The notes under the pieces: generated by a model | The model's input: only the letters and a program-made list of their open reading frames with translations | The model's database searches: none | Told to the model about the DNA's origin: nothing | Source: an uncultured Oscillospiraceae bacterium | GTDB lineage: Bacteria > Bacillota_A > Clostridia > Oscillospirales > Oscillospiraceae | Assembly (NCBI GenBank): GCA_900754605.1 | Contig: CAAEDK010000241.1 | Location: forward strand, 1 to 13,519 | Reading direction: 5' to 3' | Length of the DNA stretch: 13,519 nt | Made by a program: the position numbers and the translations under genes | Shown here: positions 1 to 5,746 of the stretch, in pieces | Numbering within the stretch: position 1 is the stretch's first letter | Layout: every line of letters starts with the position of its first letter

Positions 1-105
1 CCGCCGTTGAGGACGCCTCCATTGCTGGCTGACTTCATTCATGCCAGGGCTGCAAACCAATTTGCGAAAAATTCTTGACACTACCTTCAAGATGCATGTA
101 ATTAT

Positions 106-1080
106 ATGAAAATCATTTGCTATGGAACTGTATTTGTTTTCGGATACAATGCCGTTTGTTCTGTCCTGAAAGGGTTGGGAGATTCCAAATCTCCGCTCTG
201 CTTTGTGGGCATTGCAACTATCATCAATGTTGGTTTAGACATCATATTGGTGGGTCCTTTGGGGATGGGAACAAAAGGAGCGGCCTACGCGACGATCATA
301 GCACAGGGGATTTCTTTTGTAATTGCGATTTTTTACCTTAAGTGGCATCATGTATTTTTTGGCACTACGGTATGCAAGAAGTTCACGGTTCAGTGGGATA
401 AGATCGTCGCTATCCTGAAAATTGGGTTGCCTACGGCAATCCAAATGGTTGTAGTCAACACGGCTTATTTGCTAGTAACCGGGATGCTCAATCAATTTGG
501 AACATCTGTATCTGCCGCATCTGGAGTCGGTCTGCAAATCAACACCTTTGCTGGTATGCCTTGCTGGGCTGTCGGTCAGGCAGTCACGGCTATGGTTGGT
601 CAATGCATGGGAGCGGAGCAAATCAAACGCGCCCGAAAAGTGGTAAAAATCGGTCTGCTGGTGAATATAGCCATGACACTTGTTGTTGTGCTTTGCGTAC
701 AGGTTTTTGCCGAGCAGTTAATTTTACTCTTTGGCAGTAATAGCCAGGAAGTTGTAACCGACGGAGTTTATTATCTGAGAGTCTGCTGCGGCGTCAATAG
801 TTTGATCTATGCGGCTATGTATACCTTGGATTCCTTTGCCATTGGAGTTGGCGCTGCAAATGTCGCTATGTTGAATGCATTGCTGGACGCAGTTGTGGTT
901 CGTTTGCCCGTAAGTTGGATTTTGGCTTTTACGCTGGGCATGGGATTTCCCGGCATCTATTTTGGACAGGCACTCTCGCCAATTTTACCAGCATTTGTAG
1001 GCTTTATCTACTTCAAAAGTGGAATATGGGAACGCAAGAGCCTTATTCAAAAAAACCGTAAGGAGGGGAATCCTGAATGA
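106..1080 (+). CDS. MATE-family multidrug/cation efflux transporter, missing its N-terminus
   Basis: This is a membrane antiporter that would export drugs or metabolites using an ion gradient. The 324 residues are mostly hydrophobic helices. Near the start they carry the MATE hallmark GYNAVCSVLKGLGDSKSP, which normally sits about 120-140 residues into a roughly 450-residue protein, so helices 1-3 are missing. Family-like sequence (LQDACNY) continues about 8 codons upstream of the ATG in the same frame, until an in-frame TGA at 76-78. The ATG at 106 is therefore probably an internal methionine and the gene a 5'-truncated or frameshifted remnant; only 105 bases of upstream sequence are available to judge. 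There is no convincing ribosome binding site before 106. The 3' end contains the ribosome binding site of the next gene and overlaps it by ATGA. Base composition is lower in GC than the core genes after 1933. The family call is firm; functionality is doubtful. Confidence 0.8.
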   Translation: MKIICYGTVFVFGYNAVCSVLKGLGDSKSPLCFVGIATIINVGLDIILVGPLGMGTKGAAYATIIAQGISFVIAIFYLKWHHVFFGTTVCKKFTVQWDKIVAILKIGLPTAIQMVVVNTAYLLVTGMLNQFGTSVSAASGVGLQINTFAGMPCWAVGQAVTAMVGQCMGAEQIKRARKVVKIGLLVNIAMTLVVVLCVQVFAEQLILLFGSNSQEVVTDGVYYLRVCCGVNSLIYAAMYTLDSFAIGVGAANVAMLNALLDAVVVRLPVSWILAFTLGMGFPGIYFGQALSPILPAFVGFIYFKSGIWERKSLIQKNRKEGNPE

Positions 1081-1274
1081 ACGAAACAGTATGGCTTCGC
1101 TGCCCTGTGTGCGGGAATAAGACCCGGCTCAAGGTGCGGCATGACACAGAACTTATAAACTTTCCTCTCTATTGCCCAAAATGCAAGCAGGAGACTTTGA
1201 TAAATGTAAAGAAAACCAATTTATCTGTTATTAAGGCAAATACGCAAATCCCAAAGGAGAACATCGAATTATGA
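1077..1274 (+). CDS. Cysteine-rich KTR domain protein (small zinc-ribbon-like)
   Basis: This 65-residue protein has two CxxC pairs (CPVCGNKTR near residues 9-17 and CPKC near residues 33-36) that look like one four-cysteine metal-binding knuckle. The KTR tripeptide follows the first pair, matching the Cys_rich_KTR family. Its molecular role is unknown; members are common next to genes on conjugative and integrative elements of Firmicutes. The start is supported by AAGGAGGGG about ten bases upstream, inside the end of the MATE gene, and the ATG overlaps the MATE stop codon by ATGA. The two genes are therefore probably co-translated. The C-terminal 20 residues are not conserved-looking. The stop in turn overlaps a further ATG at 1271, which begins an ORF that appears to be cut off by an insertion sequence. 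Confidence 0.8.
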   Translation: MNETVWLRCPVCGNKTRLKVRHDTELINFPLYCPKCKQETLINVKKTNLSVIKANTQIPKENIEL

Positions 1275-1336
1275 TGAACAAACAAAAAATTTACCCACGC
1301 TCTAAGGTGAACAGGTCCAGTAAAAACGGACAATAG
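1271..1336 (+). pseudogene. Stub of a gene cut by the IS end
   Basis: An ATG at 1271 overlaps the KTR stop codon (ATGA) and opens a 21-codon frame beginning MMNKQKIYPRSK. From about 1308 the sequence looks like an IS3-type terminus, so only about 12 codons would belong to the original gene. The coupling suggests a third member of the MATE-KTR transcript whose body was lost. I do not recognise the product. Confidence 0.3.
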
Positions 1337-1343
1337 ACAAAAC

Positions 1344-1384
1344 ACCCCCTGATGTAGGAAACTAAAAGTACTACATCAGGGGGT
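1344..1384 (+). promoter_or_regulatory. Perfect 14-bp inverted repeat occluding the orfA ribosome binding site
   Basis: The arms 1344-1357 (ACCCCCTGATGTAG) and 1371-1384 (CTACATCAGGGGGT) are perfect complements around a 13-base loop. The right arm contains AGGGGG, which lies seven bases before the orfA ATG at 1391 and is the only plausible Shine-Dalgarno site. In RNA read through from outside, this site would be paired with CCCCCT. Such a fold is a known way for insertion sequences to prevent transposase synthesis from neighbouring promoters. The fold is seen; the role is inferred. Confidence 0.6.
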
Positions 1385-1390
1385 ATTATC

Positions 1391-1570
1391 ATGGGCAAAA
1401 GAAGCTATACGCACGCGCAAGTATTACTGCCAGAGATCCGAGCGATGGTGGAAGCAGGAAAGACACAGCGCGAAATTGCGGAACATTTTGGCTTTTGAAG
1501 CAAAGAAGTGGTGCGCGAATTGCTTAAGCGAGAAAGAAAAAAGGAAGCAAAGATTGCAGCAGGCATTATA
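1391..1570 (+). pseudogene. IS3-family transposase OrfA, N-terminal fragment with internal stop
   Basis: OrfA of IS3 elements is the DNA-binding helix-turn-helix subunit of the transposase. The frame opens at 1391 after AGGGGG with MGKRSYTHAQ and contains a helix-turn-helix (AGKTQREIAEHFGF). It is interrupted by TGA at 1496-1498, then continues in the same frame (SKEVVRELLKRERKK, up to AAGII near 1570). Because the frame is unchanged after the stop, this is a nonsense substitution and not a frameshift. The sequence then diverges and the frame stops at 1595-1597. The C-terminal leucine-zipper part and OrfB are missing, so this copy cannot transpose by itself. Confidence 0.65.
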
Positions 1571-1606
1571 TGGCATCACACTCTGCGGATTGTTTGAAGT
1601 CTATGT

Positions 1607-1905
1607 GATGACAGTTTACATTATGAGAAGTTTGCTGACGGAAGCGTAAAATGTATCGAGGATGAGATACCGTTTGACCTGCCGGACGGTTGGGCGTGGG
1701 AGTGTTTGTCAAACCTCGCTGTATTTTCCGGGGGGAAACTCCTTCAACTTCTCGTTCGGAATATTGGGACGGAGATGTTCTTTGGGTAACATCCAAAGAC
1801 ATGAAAAGCAAATATATAGGCAATATTACTTGGTATTGGAGTTCATTCCCCGTATTCTTTCATAATGCGTGGTTTGTAGTGAAAGAGATCCATACAACCT
1901 CATAA
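1607..1905 (+). pseudogene. hsdS: Fragment of a type I restriction-modification specificity subunit (HsdS)
   Basis: HsdS gives type I restriction enzymes their DNA target specificity. The first frame from about 1607 reads HYEKFADGSVKCIEDE and then IPFDLPDGWAW, a linker typical of HsdS just before a target recognition domain, ending in FSGG. After a run of six G at 1730-1735 the homology continues one frame over: ETPSTSRSEYWDGDVLWVT, then SKDMKSKYIG, typical of the TRD start (GGTPS...W). One G has therefore been lost. Beyond about 1825 the sequence no longer resembles HsdS and the frame stops at 1903-1905. No HsdM or HsdR is present. The fragment is directly fused to the transposase remnant, so this is a scar of at least two rearrangements. 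Confidence 0.65.
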
Positions 1906-1932
1906 GAATGAAGGAGAAATTCCAAAATCAAC

Positions 1933-2958
1933 TCAGCGCTGGATGCGTCCGGAGCCGTCACCGCCGGCCAGCTTCTCCACCTCGGCCACGGTGACCATGT
2001 TGTAGTCGCCCTCGATGGTGTGCTTCAGAGCGGAAGCGGCCACGGCAAACTCCACGGTCTCCTGGATGGACTTTCCATTGAGCAGCGCATAAATGAGGCC
2101 GCCGCCGAAGCTGTCGCCGCCACCCACACGGTCAATGATGCGCAGTTCATACTTCTTGGAGAAGCAGTACTCATTGGAAGCCACATCGTACAGCATGGCG
2201 CTCCAGCCGTTGTCGGAAGCGGAGTGGGACTCACGCAGGGTGATGGCCACCTTTTCAAAGCCGAACTTGTCAGCCAGCTGCTTGGCCACGGACTTGTAGC
2301 CCTCGTGGTTGATCTCACCGGCGTAGATGTCGGTGGACTCGGCCTCAATGCCGAACACGTCCTTGGCGTCCTCCTCGTTGGAAATGCACACGTCCACGTA
2401 CTGGCACAACTCGGTCATGGCCTCCCGGGCCTGCTGACGGGTCCACAGCTTGCCCCGGTAGTTGAGGTCGCAGGAGATCTTCACGCCGTGGGCTTTGGCG
2501 GTCTTGCAGGCCTGCTTGCAGGTCTCCACCAGGTTGGGGCCCAGAGCGGGGGTGATGCCGGTGAAGTGGAACCAGTCCACGCCCTCGAAGATCTTGTCCC
2601 AGTCAAAGTCGCTGGGCTGGGACTCCTGGATGGCGGAGTGGGCACGGTCGTAGATGCACACACTGCCCCGCTGGGAGGCGCCCTTCTCGTTGAAGTAGAT
2701 GCCCACACGGTCGCCGCCCCGGACGATCATGGTGGTGTCCACGCCGTAGCGGCGCAGGGAGTTGACGGCAGCCTGGCCAATGGCGTGGGCGGGCAGCTTA
2801 GTGACATAGGCGGCATCCAGGCCGTAGTTGGCCAGAGAGACGGCCACGTTGGCCTCACCGCCGCCGAAGGTGAACTCCAGGTGATCAGCCTGGACAAAAC
2901 GCTCGTAGTTATAGGGCTGGAGCCGGATCATCAGCTCGCCGAAGGTAACAACTTTCAT
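1933..2958 (-). CDS. kdgK: 2-dehydro-3-deoxygluconokinase (KDG kinase)
   Basis: This cytosolic PfkB/ribokinase-family enzyme phosphorylates 2-keto-3-deoxygluconate to KDPG with ATP, a step in pectin/hexuronate breakdown. The 341 residues are full length. The N-terminal FGGGEANVAVSLANYG (about residues 31-46) is the PfkB substrate-binding glycine motif. The C-terminal DRVGGGDSFGGG (276-287) is the PfkB signature 2 with catalytic Asp282; the usual GAGD is GGGD here, as in many sugar-acid kinases. The start is fixed by AAGGAG before the ATG at 2958. It sits 47 bases downstream of the surviving 3' end of a KDPG aldolase gene, the normal partner that consumes its product, so the pair was probably an operon. 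Because that gene is broken, the kinase may be stranded unless the aldolase exists elsewhere. Its promoter is not visible and may have been lost. Confidence 0.92.
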   Translation of the reverse strand: MKVVTFGELMIRLQPYNYERFVQADHLEFTFGGGEANVAVSLANYGLDAAYVTKLPAHAIGQAAVNSLRRYGVDTTMIVRGGDRVGIYFNEKGASQRGSVCIYDRAHSAIQESQPSDFDWDKIFEGVDWFHFTGITPALGPNLVETCKQACKTAKAHGVKISCDLNYRGKLWTRQQAREAMTELCQYVDVCISNEEDAKDVFGIEAESTDIYAGEINHEGYKSVAKQLADKFGFEKVAITLRESHSASDNGWSAMLYDVASNEYCFSKKYELRIIDRVGGGDSFGGGLIYALLNGKSIQETVEFAVAASALKHTIEGDYNMVTVAEVEKLAGGDGSGRIQR

Positions 2959-3005
2959 TGTGCTCTACTCCTTATCACAAACTCAAATAGAATGGTTTTG
3001 CCCGA

Positions 3006-3388
3006 TTATTTCTTCACCAGGTGGACAGCAAAGCCGGCCAGCTCATCCTTGAGATAGATGGCCTTAGTGTTGCCCTTGGCATCGGTCTTGCGGCTGGACT
3101 CATCGAAGGTTACGCCCCGCAGACCCAGGTGGTAGACGGCACGGTCCACGTTGTTGGTGCCGATGGCAATGTGGCCGTTGGCACCGCGGACGGGAGCCTT
3201 GTTGCACTCCACCGCGGAGCCGGCAAAGATGGAGGAGTTGCCGGACTTGTACTCCAGGTCAAACAGGGCGCACAGGGTCTTGGTGGTCTGCTCGGCCTGG
3301 GCCTCGTCGGCGCAGTTGATACCCACATGGCCAGGGAGAAACCCAGCATGGTCTTGACGGCCTCCTTGCAGATGCGGGTGATCTCATC
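3006..3388 (-). pseudogene. KDPG/4-hydroxy-2-oxoglutarate aldolase, C-terminal remnant with frameshift
   Basis: Only the last part of a bifunctional KDPG/KHG aldolase of the clostridial type remains, where the aldolase barrel is followed by a VOC-like (glyoxalase-fold) domain. The helix ending the barrel is visible as DEITRICKEAVKTMLGFSLA (from about 3388 down to 3330). The VOC-like part then follows as GINCADEAQAEQTTKTL, GNSSIFAG, NGHIAIGTNNVDRAVYHL and FAVHLVKK. The two pieces are in different frames: GFSLA-H-VGIN requires one more base at about 3328-3332, where the plus strand reads ATGGCCAGG. The catalytic barrel, including the Schiff-base lysine, is absent, having been replaced upstream by part of a MATE gene. 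The stop (TAA, 3006-3008) lies 47 bases before kdgK. The remnant would not be an active aldolase. Confidence 0.75.
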
Positions 3389-4131
3389 TGGGGACGGAAC
3401 AACACAACCGCTGTCATCTGCAACAGTCCTTTCCGCAGCGCCATAAACAGCGCCATAGAAATTCCCCATGAGCCCTCCCGACAAGGCAGTCCCTATGGCT
3501 GCCCCGGTCACGCCAAGCCCAGCTCCCCAGATGGACAAGGAGCGACTCAGAATGACGACCTGCCTTGATGGAAATATTAGCAAATAATTCAAGCAGACAT
3601 TAAGAAGGTTGGTCCCAGCATTGAACAGCAGAGGCGTTCTGGTATCCCCCAAACAGCGGAGCATGGCAGACAGCACAGCCAGCAGAACTTGTAGCGGCAG
3701 GCCCATGGCATAAAACCAGAGGTAGACTCTGGCATTCGACAAAATCGTTGGTTCACCTCCCAGCCGCTGAGGAATAAACCAAGACAAAGGGAATATGCAA
3801 ACAGCTGCCCCCGTCCCCATCAGCAGAGCACCGCTGTCTGCTTGATGCACCGCAGTGCTGGCACGGAACAAATCCTGCCCCCCAGCGCGTGGGCGACCTG
3901 CACGGAATAACCAACTCCTGCAGCAGTAAACAGTCCCATTAAAAGAAAGCACACCGAGGAGTTGATGGCTACCGATGCGGTGGCATCAGCTCCCAAAGAG
4001 CCCACCATGGCAGTATCCACATAATTGGCGGCAGTAAGCAGAAGCTGCTCCAAAATCACTGGCCAGGACAGACGGAGCAATGTAACAATGGGAACGGCTC
4101 TTTGGTTGAGCTGCGTGGAAGGTTCACACAT
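3389..4131 (-). pseudogene. MATE-family efflux transporter, N-terminal half, frameshifted and fused to the aldolase remnant
   Basis: The reading frame begins at the ATG at 4131, preceded by GAGGTG at a good distance, and gives MCEPSTQLNQRAVPIVTLLR followed by helix 1 (LSWPVILEQLLLTAANYVDT) with the MATE-typical AMVGSLGADATASVAINSS. After AHALGG the frame is lost at a run of six C (plus strand 3878-3883). Homology resumes one frame over with QDLFRASTAVHQ and continues through helices 3-6, including LSAMLRCLGDTRTPLLFNAG and GAAIGTALSGGLMG. The protein then runs out near 3480-3390 and aldolase sequence begins, so helices 7-12 are missing. It is not the missing half of the MATE at 106-1080: both contain the LRxLGDxxxP region with different sequence. 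Not functional as it stands unless the frameshift is a sequencing error, and even then truncated. Confidence 0.75.
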
Positions 4132-4202
4132 GGTGTTGTCACCTCTGGGACCCGTGCTCCGCGAAGGAAAGCCGGGAAAGTGGGAACTGTACTGTGCGGA
4201 AT

Positions 4203-4258
4203 AAAAACCTGCTGTGTCAAGGGGCCCGGGGGACATCTGCCCCGGGCCCCCGACAGGA
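4203..4258 (-). terminator. Operon-end intrinsic terminator
   Basis: On the minus strand a GC-rich hairpin has perfect 11-base arms at plus positions 4221-4231 (GGGGCCCGGGG) and 4240-4250. The stem extends by TGTC/GACA (4215-4218 with 4252-4255) across a small internal loop. A run TTTTTATT (plus 4200-4207 region) follows a few bases after the stem. It lies 34 bases beyond the amidohydrolase stop and closes the hydantoin operon before the MATE remnant. The T run is not directly adjacent to the main stem, which lowers certainty. Confidence 0.6.
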
Positions 4259-4291
4259 GAGAAAGAAAGGAATGATCTCATGAAAAAATGC

Positions 4292-5716
4292 TTACAGTTT
4301 ATCTTCCCGCATAAAGTGGGCGTTGGTACCATTGATGGCAAAGAACTCTTCTGCGGCCCGCTCGCCGATGGCGTCTGGGTACTGGGGGATGGCGGCCAGA
4401 TACTCTTTTTCATCTACATAGGTAAATGTACCGTCCCGCATAATGACCTTGCCGTCCACCGCAACCAGAGAAATCTCAGGACCCCGGGCACTGTAAACCA
4501 GGTTTGGTACCATATTGCGCATAGGATAGGTATATACCGGCAGCATGGAAGGACAGTTGAGATCAATGGCAATGAAATCAGCCCGCTTCCCCGACTCTAA
4601 AGAACCCACGGTATCGCCCAAGCCAACGGCCTTAGCCCCCTCAATGGTGGCCATACGTAAAGCCTTCCAAGCAGGCATGACCTCAGGATTCTGATACTTG
4701 ATCTTGTTGAAGAGGCACACGTTTTTCATCTCATTGATGATATTATGGCAGTTGTTTCCGGGAGCCTGATCGGAACCCAGAGCCACCATACCGCCCGCCT
4801 CCTGGAAGGCCACGCTGGGGCAGACAATTCCATCAATGATTCCAATAGAGCCGGGATTGACGATCATGGAAGCCCCGCGTTTGGCAATAAGGGCAGCCTC
4901 CTCATCTGTGCAGTCAGTGAGATGAACGGCAATGAGGGATTCATCCAAATAGCCCAGTTCATCCAAGAAGGCGGTGGGCCGCTTGCCATAACGCTGAACG
5001 ATCTGATAGGTCTCTCGGTCCCCCTGCTGCATATGTATGTGGATTTTGGTTCCCCTGTCTTTGACCGCTTTTTGGATGCGCAGCAGCATCTCTGGGCTGA
5101 CAAAGTCAGCACCTTGGGGGCCAAACAGGATCTTGATCCGGCCGCCTGCCTTGTTGTTCCACTGGTCATACAGGGCGATGTTTCGGTTCAGGCTCTCTTC
5201 GCCCATGGCGTCATCAAACTCATAGAGCTCACCGGGTTGATAGACCCGCCGTTTGGCCGCCCGGATGGTCTGGGCAATGTTGCCTCGTGCCCCCACCTTG
5301 TCGATGAACGCACACACGTTTTCCATCTTAGATTCATAGTCGCCCAGCGTAGTGGTGCCCGCCCGGATGGCCTCCAGAATGGCCACCCGGCTGCCCGCAT
5401 CTCGCTCCTCATCGTTGACCGCGTTGTCAAAAGGCTGAAGGCCGAACATCATCCAGCTATTGGTGTCCTGGGCCAGGCCCCGCATGATGTTGCATGCCGT
5501 GTGCATGTGGCCGTCAATAAAGCCGGGCAGCACCATGTGATGATCCAGGGTGATGGTTTCCTCAGCGGTATATTCCGCTAAAATTCTGGACTGGTCGCCC
5601 ACCTCCAGAATCTTGCTCCCATCCACGGCCATGGCGGCGTCACCGTGATAACCCACGCCAGCCCCTTCCATGGTGTAGAAATGGGGCGCCACCACAATGG
5701 TATCAATCTTTTTCAT
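4292..5716 (-). CDS. Metal-dependent amidohydrolase of the TrzA/AtzA/SAH-deaminase group
   Basis: This is a cytosolic TIM-barrel hydrolase (474 residues, usual for the group) that removes an amino, alkylamino or halide substituent from a nitrogen heterocycle. Visible elements are an N-terminal beta-sandwich (1-60), metal motif GFIDGHMHTACN (His70, His72), HIHMQQGDRET (His228), VHLTDCTDEE (His265) and LGSDQAPGNN (Asp316), then C-terminal beta-sandwich strands (GSLESGKRADFIAI). The motif after the third histidine normally reads HxxE in MTA/SAH deaminases; here it is HMQQ, so the conserved acid is Gln231. This, and the poorly matching NPGSIGIIDG in place of HNPxSN, argues against plain SAH or MTA deaminase. 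An AGGAGG site precedes the ATG at 5716, and only 30 bases separate it from the NhaC gene, so the two are co-transcribed. As last gene of a hydantoin operon it may produce a hydantoin from an imino- or amino-substituted ring. Family certain, substrate unknown. Confidence 0.85.
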   Translation of the reverse strand: MKKIDTIVVAPHFYTMEGAGVGYHGDAAMAVDGSKILEVGDQSRILAEYTAEETITLDHHMVLPGFIDGHMHTACNIMRGLAQDTNSWMMFGLQPFDNAVNDEERDAGSRVAILEAIRAGTTTLGDYESKMENVCAFIDKVGARGNIAQTIRAAKRRVYQPGELYEFDDAMGEESLNRNIALYDQWNNKAGGRIKILFGPQGADFVSPEMLLRIQKAVKDRGTKIHIHMQQGDRETYQIVQRYGKRPTAFLDELGYLDESLIAVHLTDCTDEEAALIAKRGASMIVNPGSIGIIDGIVCPSVAFQEAGGMVALGSDQAPGNNCHNIINEMKNVCLFNKIKYQNPEVMPAWKALRMATIEGAKAVGLGDTVGSLESGKRADFIAIDLNCPSMLPVYTYPMRNMVPNLVYSARGPEISLVAVDGKVIMRDGTFTYVDEKEYLAAIPQYPDAIGERAAEEFFAINGTNAHFMREDKL

Positions 5717-5746
5717 AAAAAGCCTCCTGTTCCAATGGTGAAGCAG

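Larger units (their letters stand above)
1308..1570 (+). mobile_element. Remnant left end of an IS3-family insertion sequence
   Basis: A TG-starting terminus-like sequence (TGAACAGGTCCAG at 1308-1320) is followed by a perfect 14-base inverted repeat and then an orfA-type transposase reading frame. The similarity stops near 1570, after the AAGII of orfA. The rest of orfA, all of orfB and the right terminal repeat are absent. What follows is a restriction-specificity fragment, so the element was cut by a deletion. The exact left boundary is inferred from the pattern and not from a matching right end. Confidence 0.5.

Noticed and set aside
75..106. TTGACA at 75-80 with TAATTA near 99-104 as a promoter for the MATE gene
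   Set aside because: It lies where the MATE coding sequence appears to continue, the -10 match is weak, and no ribosome binding site follows.
1730..1735. G6 tract as a phase-variation switch of HsdS
   Set aside because: HsdS phase variation occurs in nature, but six bases is short and the gene is truncated at both ends, so a switch would have no product to control.
2020..3057. 345-codon plus-strand open frame antisense to kdgK
   Set aside because: It mirrors the conserved kinase in a GC-rich region, has repetitive Gly/Val/Leu/His composition and no ribosome binding site or domain.
106..4131. The two MATE pieces as halves of one gene split by an inversion
   Set aside because: Both contain the helix 4 LRxLGDxxxP region with different sequences, so they are two different MATE genes.
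4745..5581. 278-codon plus-strand open frame antisense to the amidohydrolase
   Set aside because: Same reason: it lies wholly within a conserved gene and has no recognisable domain.
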